From NCBI GenBank assembly GCA_025963285.1, contig JAOPUX010000086.1, forward strand, positions 1 through 64,000: a stretch of DNA of 64,000 bases, given 5' to 3'. A program made the position numbers and the translations under genes. Positions 22,165 through 31,832 of the stretch are shown here, piece after piece (the stretch's first letter is position 1; each line of letters opens with the position of its first letter). Under the pieces are notes generated by a model that was not told the DNA's origin, made no database searches, and saw nothing but the letters and a program-made list of their open reading frames with translations. This DNA comes from Jatrophihabitans sp. GTDB taxonomy: Bacteria > Actinomycetota > Actinomycetes > Mycobacteriales > Jatrophihabitantaceae.

Positions 22165-23883
22165 GTGAGAGTCCAGAAGAGTAAGGCGCTTGTCGCCATC
22201 GTTGCGGTGAGCGCCATCGCGCTGGCCGCGTGCTCCAGCAGCGGCGGAGGCGGTGGCAGCAAGTCGGGTGGCAAGGGCACCCTGACCTTCGGCGAGTCCA
22301 CCGACTTCCCCGAGAACCTGTTGCCGCTCATCTCAGCCGGTAACGCGACGTCCACGGCGAACCTTGAGGGCCGCACCCTCGACGGCGCGTACCGCAGCGA
22401 GCCGGACATCAGTTACAAGGCCGACCCGGACCAGATCACGAGCGGAACCTCCTCGCTCGTCAACGGCCAGCAGGTCGTCGACATCAAGATCAACCCGAAG
22501 GCGGTCTGGGGCGACGGCCAGCCGATCACCTCGGCCGACTACATCTTCACCTGGCAGGACCAGAAGTCGAACGACCCGAAGAAGGGTGGCTGTGCCGCGC
22601 TTCTCTCCGAGGTCGGCTTCGACCAGATCGCGTCCGCCAAGGCCGTGAGCAAGACGGAGGTGCAGTTCACCTTCATCAAGGGCAAGCCGTTCCCGGACTG
22701 GGAAGGCCTCTTCGCCGGCCCGAGCGGGATCATCCTGTCGAAGCACATCTTCGACAAGGGCAGCGCGAAGGCTGACTGCGCCTACATCACCAAGGGCTGG
22801 CCGACGGCCGGCGGTATCCCCGCAGGCGCCATCAACGGCCCGTGGCAGATCACGGCTAAGAACGTCGACGTCCCGAACAAGACGATCACGCTCACCCCGA
22901 ACCCGAAGTACTGGGGCGCCGCACCGAAGCTGGCCCGCATCGTCGACGTCAACATCGGGTCCGACCCCGACACCAACGTCAAGGCGCTGCAGAACGGCGA
23001 GGTCGACATGATCTACCCGCAGCCGCAGCTCGACCTGGTCTCCAACCTGGCCAAGGTTTCGAACGTCACCACCGCGATCAACTTCGGTGTCGACTTCGAG
23101 CACCTCGACTTCAACGTCAAGGACCCGCTGCTGGCCCACCTCCAGATCCGCCAGGCGATCGCGTACGCGATCGACCGGCCGGCCCTGGTGAAGACCACGG
23201 TCGGTGCGTTCAGCAGCAAGGCCACCGTGCTCGGCAACCGGCTCGTGCTCGGCACGCAGGCCGGCTACGTCGACCACTCGGGTGACTACGCCAAGCAGAA
23301 TGTCGCGAAGGCGCAGTCGCTGCTGACCGGGGTCGGCTGCACGAAGGGCTCGGACGGCTACTACAGCTGCTTCGGCAAGCCGCTCGCGTTCACGATCGAG
23401 ACCACGCAGGGCAACCCGCTGCGTGACCAGACGATCCAGACGATCGCGGCCCAGCTCAAGCCGGTCGGTATCAAGATCACCGAGGACGCCGACGCCGACA
23501 TCTTCGCCGGCCCGGACAAGCCGCACTCCCTGGTGGCCGAGGGCTTCCAGATCGCCCTCTTCGCCTGGGTCGGTACGCCGAGCCTGTCGTCCAACGCCCC
23601 GCTCTACCTGAGCCCGGCCGGTGGCGGTAAGGGCCAGAACTACACCCAGGGTGGCAGCGCGGCTCTCGACACGGTGCTCAACGCCATGTCGTCCGCGCCG
23701 GACGCCGCGACCGAGTTGGCTGACGCCAACAAGGCCGATCAGCTGGTCTGGGACGGCATGTACACGCTGCCCCTGTACCAGAAGCCGACGCTCCTCTCCT
23801 ACAACTCCAAGTTCAAGGGGATCGGCGACAACGCAACGTCGGCCGGCCCGCTCTGGAACTCGGACACGTTCACCGAGGGCTAA
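22165..23883 (+). CDS. Peptide-type ABC transporter substrate-binding lipoprotein
   Basis: A 572-aa extracytoplasmic family 5 solute-binding protein (DppA/OppA type). The signal peptide ends in a lipobox LAAC at C23, followed by a Gly/Ser linker. The mature part has ADYIFTWQD, TLTPNPKYWG and IRQAIAYAIDRPALV, typical of the family. RBS AGGAGG sits upstream of the GTG at 22165; an earlier ATG at 22120 would mask the lipoprotein signal. In M. tuberculosis the lipoprotein LpqW is at a similar place near typA. The rest of the transporter follows after a terminator. Confidence 0.92.
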   Translation: MRVQKSKALVAIVAVSAIALAACSSSGGGGGSKSGGKGTLTFGESTDFPENLLPLISAGNATSTANLEGRTLDGAYRSEPDISYKADPDQITSGTSSLVNGQQVVDIKINPKAVWGDGQPITSADYIFTWQDQKSNDPKKGGCAALLSEVGFDQIASAKAVSKTEVQFTFIKGKPFPDWEGLFAGPSGIILSKHIFDKGSAKADCAYITKGWPTAGGIPAGAINGPWQITAKNVDVPNKTITLTPNPKYWGAAPKLARIVDVNIGSDPDTNVKALQNGEVDMIYPQPQLDLVSNLAKVSNVTTAINFGVDFEHLDFNVKDPLLAHLQIRQAIAYAIDRPALVKTTVGAFSSKATVLGNRLVLGTQAGYVDHSGDYAKQNVAKAQSLLTGVGCTKGSDGYYSCFGKPLAFTIETTQGNPLRDQTIQTIAAQLKPVGIKITEDADADIFAGPDKPHSLVAEGFQIALFAWVGTPSLSSNAPLYLSPAGGGKGQNYTQGGSAALDTVLNAMSSAPDAATELADANKADQLVWDGMYTLPLYQKPTLLSYNSKFKGIGDNATSAGPLWNSDTFTEG

Positions 23884-23893
23884 GCACGACGCG

Positions 23894-23942
23894 CGGTCTT
23901 GCCGGGGTCCGAATCACGGGCCCCGGCAAGACCGTTTCGTTT
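23894..23942 (+). terminator. Strong hairpin between binding-protein and permease genes
   Basis: CGGTCTTGCCGGGG at 23894 pairs with CCCCGGCAAGACCG ending at 23934. The whole stem is about 17 pairs with one G-T, a 7-base loop, and a trailing TTTCGTTT. It begins 11 bases after the stop of the binding-protein gene. This should lower transcription of the permease and ATPase genes relative to the binding protein. Confidence 0.85.
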
Positions 23943-24042
23943 GGTCCGTGCCGCGCGTACCCCGTGATCGGCCCGGATCGGGATTAGTGTCTCCACCAGC
24001 GCCCCTACCGGGGCTCCATGGCGAAGCGGGCGAGGGTTCGTA

Positions 24043-25050
24043 GTGCTGATCTACACCGTGCGGCGATTTGTCAGCAGCATCCTGGTGCTGCTGGTGACGT
24101 CGTTCATCGCGTTCATGTTCACGGCGGCGTCCTACGACCCCCTGAAGCGGTACCGAGCGCAGAATCCCCAGCCGACCAAGGCGTTCATGCAGGGCAAGGA
24201 GCACCTCTACCACCTGGACCAAGGCGTTCTCGCCCGCTACTGGGACTGGCTGGTCCACCTGCTGCGTTTCCACGCCAGCTTCCCGCCGGTGTCGTTCAAC
24301 TTCGGCAACGACGTCAACAGCGCTCCGGTCTCTTCCGCGCTCGCCCAGCGCCTCGAGATCACCACGCGCCTGATCTTCGCCGCGATCGTCGTCGCGCTGA
24401 TCATCTCGATCGTCGGCGGCGTGGTGTCCGGTGTGCGCCGCGGCAAGCCGATCGACGTCAGCGTCACCTTCCTGACCTTCCTGCTGCTGGCCCTGCCGAC
24501 CTTCTGGTTCGCGGCCCTGCTCAAGGAGATGGCGATCAAGTCCAACCGGACGCTGAGTACGCACTTGTACACGGCCTTCGACGAGACGCCAGGACTGTCC
24601 AGCTACGGCACGTCCAGCCAGATCCTCCATGATCAACTCTCGCACCTGATCCTGCCCACGATCTCGCTCGCGCTGCTGACTGCCGCCGGCTGGATCCGCT
24701 ACCAGCGGGCCTCGACGATCGAGGTGCTCGACGCCGACTACATGCGTCTGGCGCGGGCCAAGGGCGTGCGCAACCGCACGGTGATCCGGCGGCACGGCCT
24801 GCGCAACGCGCTGATCCCGCTAGTCACGGTGGCCGCGATCGACGCCGGCGCGCTCTTCGGCGGTGCGATCATCACCGAGAAGGTCTACGTCTGGCACGGT
24901 ATGGGCGACTACCTCAACACCGCGCTGGCCAACGAGGACACCTACGCCGTGGTCGGCTGGGTGATGGTCTCGGCCATCTTCGTCGTCCTCTTCAACTTCC
25001 TCGCCGATCTGTTGTACGCGGCGATCGACCCTCGGATCCGGCTGGCATGA
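24043..25050 (+). CDS. Peptide ABC transporter permease, DppB-like
   Basis: A 335-aa membrane protein with six predicted helices. It begins MLIYTVRRFVSSILVLLVTSF, the usual DppB/OppB N-terminal helix. The EAA-type coupling loop is DYMRLARAKGVRNRTVIRRHGLRNA, split here as DYMRLARAKGV and RHGLRNALIPLVT. A long external loop follows helix 1. The GTG at 24043 is used. Partner of the DppC-like protein downstream. Confidence 0.93.
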   Translation: MLIYTVRRFVSSILVLLVTSFIAFMFTAASYDPLKRYRAQNPQPTKAFMQGKEHLYHLDQGVLARYWDWLVHLLRFHASFPPVSFNFGNDVNSAPVSSALAQRLEITTRLIFAAIVVALIISIVGGVVSGVRRGKPIDVSVTFLTFLLLALPTFWFAALLKEMAIKSNRTLSTHLYTAFDETPGLSSYGTSSQILHDQLSHLILPTISLALLTAAGWIRYQRASTIEVLDADYMRLARAKGVRNRTVIRRHGLRNALIPLVTVAAIDAGALFGGAIITEKVYVWHGMGDYLNTALANEDTYAVVGWVMVSAIFVVLFNFLADLLYAAIDPRIRLA

Positions 25051-25078
25051 CGACGCAGACTGAAGAGGGGCACATCCG

Positions 25079-26026
25079 ATGACCATGCAGCCGGGGCTGA
25101 ACCCCCAGGCCGAGTCGGTACTCAGCGACCCGACGGACGGCGGGGGCACCGACACCGAGTTCGACCTCCCCTCGCGGTCCCGGGGGCAGATCGCCCGCTC
25201 GCGCTTCCTGCACAGCTGGACGGCGATGGGTGGGCTGATCGTCTTCGTTGGCGTGGTGGGGTTCTGCTACATCTACCCGCACTTCTACCGGTGGACGTGG
25301 AGCTTTCCCGACCTGAAGGCGCCCAACGTGCACCCGGGGCAGAAGGGGCACATCCTGGGCACCGATGCCACCGGCTTCGATCTCCTCGCCCAGATGATGC
25401 AGGGCACCCAGCGTGACTTCATCATCGTCGTGGTCAGCACCGCGGTGTCGACGTTCCTCGGCGTGATGGTCGGCGCGCTGGCCGGCTACTACGGCACCTT
25501 CGTCGACAACCTGCTGATGCGCCTGGTCGACGTCATGCTCGCGGTACCCAGCCTCGTGATCCTGATCGTCGTGGCGAGGGCATACAACCTCGGCGACTTC
25601 GGCCTGGCCCTGCTCATCGGCCTCTTCGCCTGGATGGGGCTGAGCCGGCTGATCCGCGCGGAGTTCCTCGGCCTGCGCGAGCGGGAGTTCGTCGAGGCGG
25701 CCCACGCGATGGGCGCCTCGGGCGGACGGATCATCTTCAAGCACCTGCTGCCCAACGTGCTGAGCACGATCCTCGTGTTCACCACGATCTCGGCCGCCAC
25801 CGCGATCATCGCCGAGACTTCGCTGACCTTCCTCGGCTACGGCATCCACCCGCCGGACACCTCGCTCGGCCTGCTCATCTCCAACGGCGTCGATGCGGCC
25901 GACACCCGCGGGTGGCTTTTCTACTACCCAGGGATCCTGATTCTCGTCATCGTGCTCTCCGTCAGCCTCATCGGTGAGGGCGTGCGCAACGCGTACGACC
26001 CGCGGGCCACCCGGGTGCGTGACTGA
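25079..26026 (+). CDS. Peptide ABC transporter permease, DppC-like
   Basis: A 315-aa permease. About 45 polar residues precede the first helix (GGLIVFVGVVGFCYIYPHFY). The short external segment with HILGTDATGFDLLAQMM is the family's HPLGTD-like motif. The coupling loop is REFVEAAHAMGASGGRII. The ATG at 25079 follows GAAGAGGGG. The stop shares a base with the ATG of the next gene, showing tight operon packing. Confidence 0.93.
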   Translation: MTMQPGLNPQAESVLSDPTDGGGTDTEFDLPSRSRGQIARSRFLHSWTAMGGLIVFVGVVGFCYIYPHFYRWTWSFPDLKAPNVHPGQKGHILGTDATGFDLLAQMMQGTQRDFIIVVVSTAVSTFLGVMVGALAGYYGTFVDNLLMRLVDVMLAVPSLVILIVVARAYNLGDFGLALLIGLFAWMGLSRLIRAEFLGLREREFVEAAHAMGASGGRIIFKHLLPNVLSTILVFTTISAATAIIAETSLTFLGYGIHPPDTSLGLLISNGVDAADTRGWLFYYPGILILVIVLSVSLIGEGVRNAYDPRATRVRD

Positions 26027-27207
26027 TGACCGAGGAGCTGAGCGGCCCCACCACCGGGCTGCAGATCGACGTGCAGGAGACCCGCGGCAGCGGTCCGCTG
26101 CTCTCCGTCGACAACCTGAGTGTCGACTTCCGCACCGCCGACGGCACGGTGCACGCGGTACGCGGCGTCAGCTACGAGGTGAGTGCGGGCGAGACCCTCG
26201 GGATCGTCGGCGAGTCGGGCTCAGGCAAGTCCGTGACCTCGCTCGCCGTGATGGGGCTGCTCGCGAAGTCGGCGAAGGTCACCGGCTCCGCCCGCTTCCG
26301 CGGCACCGAGCTGATCGGGGCCAACGACCGCGCGATGTCAGCCATCCGCGGACGCAACATCGCCATGATCTTCCAGGACCCGATGACATCGCTGGACCCG
26401 GTCTACAAGATCGGCGTCCAGATCGCCGAGACGCTCCGGGTGCACGACAAGTCGATCTCGCGCAAGGCGGCACGGGCGCGGGCCATCGAGCTGCTCAAGA
26501 TCGTCGGCATCCCGAACGCCGAGGACCGGGTCGACAACTACCCGCATGAGTTCTCCGGCGGTATGCGCCAGCGCGTCGTGATCGCGATCGCGATGGCGAA
26601 CAACCCGGACGTGATCATCGCCGACGAGCCGACCACAGCACTGGACGTCACCGTGCAGGCCACCGTCCTCGAGGCGATCAAGGCGGCCCAGCGCGAGACC
26701 GGTGCCGCCCTGGTGCTGATCACCCACGACCTCGGCATCATCGCCGGCATGGCCGACCGGGTGATGGTGATGTACTCCGGGCGGGCCGTCGAGGTCGGTT
26801 CGGTCGACGACATCTTCTACCGGCCGCGGATGCCCTACACAGTGGGGCTGCTGAACTCGCTGCCGCGGCTGGACACCGACGGCCGGGAGCGGCTCACGCC
26901 GATCATCGGGACGCCGCCGTCGCTGTTGCGGCCACCGCCCGGCTGCCCGTTCGCACCACGCTGCCCGATGCACATCGCCGCGTGCGACACCGCCGAGCCG
27001 GACCTCGCGGCCGTCGACGGCACCGACCCGCACTGGGCCGCCTGCATCCGCTCCGGAGAGCTCGCCGGAAAGGACACCGGTGAGGCTGGCGAGGTCTTCC
27101 CCGCGGGGAGCGCCGACGCCACGCTGCCCGCCGCCACCGGTACTGGAGCCGCAGAGACCGCACCGCACAGCCAACAGCCGGACAACATCCAGTGGAAGAC
27201 GCCGTGA
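26026..27207 (+). CDS. Peptide ABC transporter ATPase, DppD-like
   Basis: A 393-aa ATPase. Walker [10 protein letters not shown], signature FSGGMRQRV, Walker [14 protein letters not shown] and H-loop LITHDLG are all intact. The C-terminal oligopeptide/dipeptide domain has [21 protein letters not shown], with cysteines in [14 protein letters not shown] that may bind an Fe-S cluster as in other Opp/Dpp ATPases. A 50-residue Ala/Gly-rich tail is extra. Confidence 0.94.
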   Translation: MTEELSGPTTGLQIDVQETRGSGPLLSVDNLSVDFRTADGTVHAVRGVSYEVSAGETLGIVGESGSGKSVTSLAVMGLLAKSAKVTGSARFRGTELIGANDRAMSAIRGRNIAMIFQDPMTSLDPVYKIGVQIAETLRVHDKSISRKAARARAIELLKIVGIPNAEDRVDNYPHEFSGGMRQRVVIAIAMANNPDVIIADEPTTALDVTVQATVLEAIKAAQRETGAALVLITHDLGIIAGMADRVMVMYSGRAVEVGSVDDIFYRPRMPYTVGLLNSLPRLDTDGRERLTPIIGTPPSLLRPPPGCPFAPRCPMHIAACDTAEPDLAAVDGTDPHWAACIRSGELAGKDTGEAGEVFPAGSADATLPAATGTGAAETAPHSQQPDNIQWKTP

Positions 27208-28265
27208 CCGAACCAGTGACCGAGCCGACCGCACCCGTGTCCACGCGCAAGGTGGGCGCCGAGCCGGTGCTCCAGGTGCGCGACCTGCGCAAGTACTTTC
27301 CGATCCGTAGCGGTCTCATCAAGCGCACCGTCGGTCAGGTCAAGGCCGTCGACGGTGTCTCCTTCGACGTCTTCCCGGGCGAGACCCTCGGCTTGGTCGG
27401 CGAGTCCGGCTGTGGCAAGTCCACCACCGGCCGCGCGATCCTGAACCTGCAGCCGGCCACCAGCGGCAGCGTGATCTTCGAGGGCCGTGAGCTCACCGGG
27501 CTCTCCCGGGGCGCGATGCGGCCGATCCGGCGCAACATCCAGCTCGTCTTCCAGGACCCCTATGCCTCGCTCGACCCGCGAATGCAGGTCGAGAAGATCA
27601 TTGCCGAGCCGCTCGTGATCCATAAGGTCGTCGAGGGCGCGGAGCTGACCAAGCGGGTGCGGGAGCTCATGCGTCTCGTCGGCCTCAACCCGGAGCACGC
27701 CTCGCGCTACCCGCACGAGTTCTCCGGCGGCCAGCGTCAGCGCATCGGCATCGCCCGCTCGCTGGCCCTCAACCCGCGGATGCTGATCCTCGACGAGCCG
27801 GTGTCCGCGCTGGACGTCTCGATCCAGGCCGGCGTCATCAACCTCCTCGAGGACCTGCGCCAGGAGTTGGGGCTGAGCTATCTCTTCATCGCCCACGACC
27901 TCTCCGTGGTGCGGCACATCTCCGACCGCGTCGCCGTGATGTACCTCGGCAAGATCGTCGAGGTGGCCCCCACGCTGGAGCTCTTCAAGCGGCCGGCCCA
28001 CCCGTACACGCAGGCGCTGCTCTCAGCCATTCCGGTGCCCGACCCGCGCCGGGAGCGGGAGCGGCAGCGCATCCTGCTGCAGGGCGACCTGCCCAGCCCG
28101 GCCAACCCGCCGTCGGGCTGCACCTTCCGTACCCGCTGCTTCAAGTTCACCGCGCTGTCGGAGACCGAGCAGGCCCGCTGCATCTCGGAGTCGCCGGCTG
28201 TCGAGGACCGCAACATCGGTCACCCAACCGCCTGCCACTACGCCGAGGTCGCCTCGGTCCTGTGA
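27204..28265 (+). CDS. Peptide ABC transporter ATPase, DppF-like
   Basis: A 353-aa ATPase, second motor subunit of the importer. Walker [10 protein letters not shown], signature FSGGQRQRI, Walker [15 protein letters not shown]-loop FIAHDLS. The C-terminal domain has [16 protein letters not shown] and TRCF. The GTG at 27204 overlaps the previous stop as GTGA; a GTG at 27192 in the same frame is possible. It completes a binding protein-permease-permease-ATPase-ATPase set. Confidence 0.94.
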   Translation: MTEPVTEPTAPVSTRKVGAEPVLQVRDLRKYFPIRSGLIKRTVGQVKAVDGVSFDVFPGETLGLVGESGCGKSTTGRAILNLQPATSGSVIFEGRELTGLSRGAMRPIRRNIQLVFQDPYASLDPRMQVEKIIAEPLVIHKVVEGAELTKRVRELMRLVGLNPEHASRYPHEFSGGQRQRIGIARSLALNPRMLILDEPVSALDVSIQAGVINLLEDLRQELGLSYLFIAHDLSVVRHISDRVAVMYLGKIVEVAPTLELFKRPAHPYTQALLSAIPVPDPRRERERQRILLQGDLPSPANPPSGCTFRTRCFKFTALSETEQARCISESPAVEDRNIGHPTACHYAEVASVL

Positions 28266-28326
28266 CGCTGCCGAGGTAGCGTTTCGTGGGTCAGCGCTGC
28301 TGGCCGACGACCCGTGGAGAGCGATC

Positions 28327-29220
28327 TTGTCCGACCGACGCATGCTGCTGGTGCACGCGCACCCCGACGACGAGACGATCGGCAGCGGCACCACGATGGC
28401 GCGTTACGCCGCCGAGGGCGCCTCGGTCACCTTGATCACGTGCACGATGGGGGAGCTGGGCGAGGTGCTCGTGCCGGAGCTGGAGGGCATCGCCGCCGAG
28501 CGTGCCGACCAGCTCGGCGGCTACCGCATCAGTGAGCTGGCCGCGGCGATGGCCGCGCTCGGGGTCACCGATCACCGCTTCCTCGGCGGCGCGGGCCGGT
28601 GGCGCGACAGCGGCATGATGGGTACGGCAGGCAACGACGACCCCCGTGCCTTCTGGGCGTGTGCCTCCGACGAGGCCAAGTTCGACGAGGCCGTCGAGCA
28701 GGCGGTGGCCGTGGTGCGTGAGCTCCGTCCACAGGTGCTGATCACCTACGACGAGATCGGCGGCTACGGCCACCCCGACCACATCATGGCGCACCGGGTG
28801 GCCATGGCGGCAGTCGAGAGAGCAGCTCAACCTGAAGGTGAGGGTGAGCCGTGGAGTATCGAGAAGGTCTACTGGACGGCCATACCCAAGTCGAGGCTGC
28901 AGGCCGGTATCGATGCCCTGGCCGCTGCGGGCCAGAGCTTCTTCGACGGCGTGACCTCCGCCGAGGACCTCCCGTTCGGGAACCCGGACGAGCAGATCAC
29001 GACCGTCATCGACGGCACGGACTACGCCGAGGCCAAGGACGGGGCCATGCGCGCGCACGCCACCCAGATCAGCGTGGACGGACCCTTCTTCGCCCTCTCG
29101 AACAACATCGGGATGGAGCTGCTCGCACTCGAGTACTTCCGGCTCGTCCGCGGCGAGCTGGGCGGTGACCGCAACGAGGCGGGCCACGAGGTGGACCTCT
29201 TCAGCGGTGTGGCCACGTGA
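28327..29220 (+). CDS. mshB: N-acetyl-1-D-myo-inosityl-2-amino-2-deoxyglucopyranoside deacetylase (mycothiol synthesis)
   Basis: Zinc deacetylase that makes GlcN-Ins for mycothiol, the actinobacterial thiol. The 297-aa product has AHPDDET with H12 and D15 as metal ligands and D14 as the likely base, and a second site [12 protein letters not shown]. The C-terminal part [16 protein letters not shown] is typical of MshB. The TTG at 28327 gives the usual N-terminus [15 protein letters not shown]; an ATG at 28342 would remove five residues. A mycothiol-dependent isomerase-like protein is encoded at 60949-61677. The next gene overlaps by four bases. Confidence 0.94.
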   Translation: MSDRRMLLVHAHPDDETIGSGTTMARYAAEGASVTLITCTMGELGEVLVPELEGIAAERADQLGGYRISELAAAMAALGVTDHRFLGGAGRWRDSGMMGTAGNDDPRAFWACASDEAKFDEAVEQAVAVVRELRPQVLITYDEIGGYGHPDHIMAHRVAMAAVERAAQPEGEGEPWSIEKVYWTAIPKSRLQAGIDALAAAGQSFFDGVTSAEDLPFGNPDEQITTVIDGTDYAEAKDGAMRAHATQISVDGPFFALSNNIGMELLALEYFRLVRGELGGDRNEAGHEVDLFSGVAT

Positions 29221-29753
29221 CACGGGCGGCCCGCGTTCAGGCACCCGCCGAGGTGCCTGCGCCGGTGACGGCGGTGGACTGGCTGCTCGTGGCGCTGCTC
29301 TGTGCGGTCGGCGTCCTCGCCGCCGGCGTGGAGCTGATGCTCGTGCCACTCTTCGTCGGCAAGGTGGTCTGCCCGGTCTCCGTGGTGGCCGCGATCGTCA
29401 CGAACCTGGTGCTGCCGCGTGCGGGCATGTCACTGGTGCGCCGCCCGCTCGGGGCCGTGCTGCCGCTGGTCTCCTGGCTCGTGCCGACACTCATCCTGAC
29501 CCTGTACGCCCGCCCGGAGGGCGACATCCTCGTCTCCGGCGGCGACGCGCAGGAGTACGTGCTGTACGCCCTGCTGCTGCTCGGTGCCGGCGCGGGTTTC
29601 TACGCGGTGATCGCCGCCAGCTCGGCGGTGGCACCCCCGCCACCTCGTACACCCCCGCCGACCCAGCGTCCGGCCAACGGTCCCGCCCGAGGGCCGGCCC
29701 AGGGCCCCGCTCGGGGTCCTGCTCAGCGGCGCCCCACGCCGGGCAAGCGGTAG
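29217..29753 (+). CDS. Membrane protein next to mshB (Rv1171-like position)
   Basis: A 178-aa protein with about four helices ([70 protein letters not shown]) and a Pro/Arg/Gly-rich tail of about 45 residues. It is coupled to mshB by a GTGA overlap, as the small membrane protein after mshB is in mycobacteria. Its final codons (RRPTPGKR and stop) form the first unit of a 37-base tandem repeat. Function unknown. Confidence 0.8.
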   Translation: MTRAARVQAPAEVPAPVTAVDWLLVALLCAVGVLAAGVELMLVPLFVGKVVCPVSVVAAIVTNLVLPRAGMSLVRRPLGAVLPLVSWLVPTLILTLYARPEGDILVSGGDAQEYVLYALLLLGAGAGFYAVIAASSAVAPPPPRTPPPTQRPANGPARGPAQGPARGPAQRRPTPGKR

Positions 29754-29833
29754 GCGACCTCAGCGGTGCCCCGCGCCGGGCAAGCGGTAGGCGACCTCAG
29801 CGGCGCCCCACGCCGGGCAAGCGGTAGGCGACT
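29724..29833. repeat. 37-base tandem repeat, three copies, duplicating a gene 3' end
   Basis: Units start at 29724, 29761 and 29798 (37, 37 and about 36 bases). Each contains GCCGGGCAAGCGGTAG, that is the codons PGKR plus the TAG stop of the preceding membrane protein. Copies 2 and 3 lie after the functional stop. Copy 2 has two base changes and copy 3 lacks one base at its end. The array runs into the stop codon of the convergent DUF1269 gene. Confidence 0.92.
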
Positions 29834-30375
29834 CAGCCGGTGAACGGGGCCCGGTTGGCCTCGTCCAGCGCGGCCTGTACGGCGCTGACTGCTGCCGGCG
29901 GGAGATCGGTCTCCACCAGCTGGGCCTGCGGGAAGCGGGCCAGCTCGCGCTGCAGGTCGGCCACCGATACGTGGCTCACCAGCAGGGCTACCGCGGTGCG
30001 GCCGGGCGGCACCGCCGTGCGCAGCTCCTCGATCGTGGCGTCCTTGACCCCGGTGTCGACGAGCTTGGCGTAGAGCGCCCCGCCTCCGGCGGTGGCGGCA
30101 CCGATCACGAGGCCACCGATCGGGCCACCGAAGATGGTGCCGAGCAGCAGCCCCCACACCCCGGCCCCCACCCCGGCCTGGCCGGGGGTGACGTCCGTGG
30201 TCTCGCGGACGTGCGAGCTGCCGTCCTCGGCGCGGGCGATGATCACGGCGTCGTGCAGCTGGAGCTCCTGCCGCGTCTGGAGGCCGGCCACCGCGAGCAG
30301 GAACTCCTGCGCCCGGAGCGGGTCCGTGAAGGAGATGACGAGGAGTCTGCTGTTGTCGGGCGGGTTCTGGGCCAT
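29833..30375 (-). CDS. DUF1269 domain protein
   Basis: A 180-aa protein. The N-terminal alpha/beta part (RLLVISFTDPLRAQEFL, HDAVIIARAEDG) is followed by a Gly-rich hydrophobic stretch of about 35 residues (GVWGLLLGTIFGGPIGGLVIGAATAGGGAL split by glycines), and then by a C-terminal domain with TAVALLVSHVSV. This matches DUF1269 proteins, membrane-associated and of unknown function, often stress-linked. It is convergent with the preceding gene. Confidence 0.82.
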   Translation of the reverse strand: MAQNPPDNSRLLVISFTDPLRAQEFLLAVAGLQTRQELQLHDAVIIARAEDGSSHVRETTDVTPGQAGVGAGVWGLLLGTIFGGPIGGLVIGAATAGGGALYAKLVDTGVKDATIEELRTAVPPGRTAVALLVSHVSVADLQRELARFPQAQLVETDLPPAAVSAVQAALDEANRAPFTG

Positions 30376-30388
30376 ACCAGCAGCGTAG

Positions 30389-31342
30389 TCAGCAGTCCGT
30401 GGCGGCGCTGGGAGTCAGCTCGGTGCGGGTGCGGTAGTCGTGGTGGATCCAGTAGCCCTGCGACGCGTACAGCGCCACGGCGCCCGGGTTGGTGCTGGCG
30501 ACGTGCAGGTAGCTGCGCTCAGCACCCTGGCTGGCGCCCCACTGCCACAGTGCCGCCATCACCGCGCGGGCCAGGCCCTGCCGGCGCAGCTGCGGGGCCA
30601 CCTCCACCGCGGCGACCCCGAGCCACCCGTCGTCGATGACGCCACGCCCGATGGCCACCACAGCCCCGTCACGGCGGATCGTGGCGAAGCCGAGGCGGTC
30701 ATGGCGCAGCAGCAGTGCGCGGCTCACCGGATCGGCCCCCTGACCGTCGCGATACCGGGCGAACCAGTCCTCGTCGGGTGCCCCGCTGACGGTGGTGTCG
30801 AGGGCGTCGCCGTGCAGCTGGTCGAGACGGGCCACCATCACATGGTTGTCCGGGCTCGGCTCGAACCCTCGCTCGCCCAGCGCGGCGTCGAGCAGCCGGC
30901 GCCCCTCGGTGGGCAGGTTGATCCGCAGCGGCAGGTCGCGCGCGGCGTACCAGGCCCGTGCATAGTCGATCGCCTCGTCCAGCGGCAGCCTGGGCTGCCG
31001 GACCGCATGCACCGAGTTGGCCCGGATGGTGAAGCCGCCGTTGGCGCGTAGCAGCCAGCCGCCCAGCGCCTCGGTCTCCGCGGCCTGCCAGCCGCGTGCC
31101 CCGATCTCCTCGAGCGCCAGCTCGTCAGCCGTCGACGGGGGCACCAGCCGGGCGATGGCGACGTTGGCGATCGGGATCACCACCAGGGCGCCGTGCGAGG
31201 CCACCACCGCCGTCTGCGGCGTGAGATCGACGAGATCACCGACCACATCGGAGTAGAGCTGACGACCCTCCGAAGTGACGTTTGCGGTACGCCGCACGCT
31301 CACGCGTCTACCGACCCAGCTAGGCTCCAGCACGAGCGGCAT
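30389..31342 (-). CDS. GNAT acetyltransferase, possibly CG3035-type N-acetylglutamate synthase
   Basis: A 317-aa protein. Residues 1-70 look like an SH3-like beta domain (VVASHGALVVIPIANVAIARLVPP). The middle carries WLLRANGGFTIRANSVH, resembling the actinobacterial CG3035 family. The C-terminal GNAT fold shows the acetyl-CoA loop PQLRRQGLARAVMAAL and YLHVASTNPGAVALYASQGY. CG3035 was described as a non-classical N-acetylglutamate synthase for arginine synthesis. Assignment to it is from recall of the layout; the GNAT fold itself is clear. It is divergent from the ferredoxin gene. Confidence 0.75.
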   Translation of the reverse strand: MPLVLEPSWVGRRVSVRRTANVTSEGRQLYSDVVGDLVDLTPQTAVVASHGALVVIPIANVAIARLVPPSTADELALEEIGARGWQAAETEALGGWLLRANGGFTIRANSVHAVRQPRLPLDEAIDYARAWYAARDLPLRINLPTEGRRLLDAALGERGFEPSPDNHVMVARLDQLHGDALDTTVSGAPDEDWFARYRDGQGADPVSRALLLRHDRLGFATIRRDGAVVAIGRGVIDDGWLGVAAVEVAPQLRRQGLARAVMAALWQWGASQGAERSYLHVASTNPGAVALYASQGYWIHHDYRTRTELTPSAATDC

Positions 31343-31430
31343 ACTAGAGCTCCGGCATGACCCCTGGTTCGACCGAGGCCGCCGGTAATGACGCTGGACA
31401 TGTAGCTGAACATCGCCCCGGAGGACCGCA

Positions 31431-31757
31431 GTGACTTACGTGATCGCCGAGCCGTGCGTGGATTTGCTCGACAAGGCATGCATTGAGGAATGCCCTGTCG
31501 ACTGCATCTACGAAGGCGGCCGGATGCTCTACATCCACCCGGATGAGTGCGTCGACTGTGGCGCCTGCGAGCCGGTCTGCCCGGTCGAGGCCATCTTCTA
31601 CGAGGACGACCTGCCGGAGAAGTGGCGCGACTACGCCGCTGCCAACGTCGACTTCTTCGACGAGCTCGGTTCCCCGGGCGGCGCCTCGAAGATCGGCAAG
31701 ACCGATCACGACCCCGCCTTCACCAAGGCGCTGCCGCCCGTCGAGCACGACCACTAG
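31431..31757 (+). CDS. fdxA: Ferredoxin, 7Fe-type
   Basis: Small electron carrier of 108 aa. The N-terminal half holds two cluster motifs, CIEECPVDC and CVDCGACEPVCPVEAIF. With the early cysteine of EPCVDLLDKAC they fit a [3Fe-4S][4Fe-4S] ferredoxin (FdxA/FdxC class). The acidic C-terminal 50 residues are typical of actinobacterial members. The GTG at 31431 is preceded by GGAGGACC. It corresponds to mycobacterial fdxC in the same neighbourhood. Confidence 0.95.
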   Translation: MTYVIAEPCVDLLDKACIEECPVDCIYEGGRMLYIHPDECVDCGACEPVCPVEAIFYEDDLPEKWRDYAAANVDFFDELGSPGGASKIGKTDHDPAFTKALPPVEHDH

Positions 31758-31804
31758 CCACCGCCCTGGGTTGGGTGGCGCTGCTCTCGCAATCGAGGTT
31801 GCGA
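31757..31804 (+). terminator. Two small hairpins after the ferredoxin gene
   Basis: GCCACC at 31757 pairs with GGGTGGC ending at 31779, and TCGCAA at 31787 pairs with TTGCGA ending at 31804. No good T-run follows. They lie between convergent genes and are only plausible terminators. Confidence 0.4.
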
Positions 31805-31832
31805 CGACGCCGGTCCACCCGACCCAGCGCAC

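Noticed and set aside
29724-29833. Possible CRISPR array in the 37-base repeats
   Set aside because: Units are directly adjacent with no spacers.
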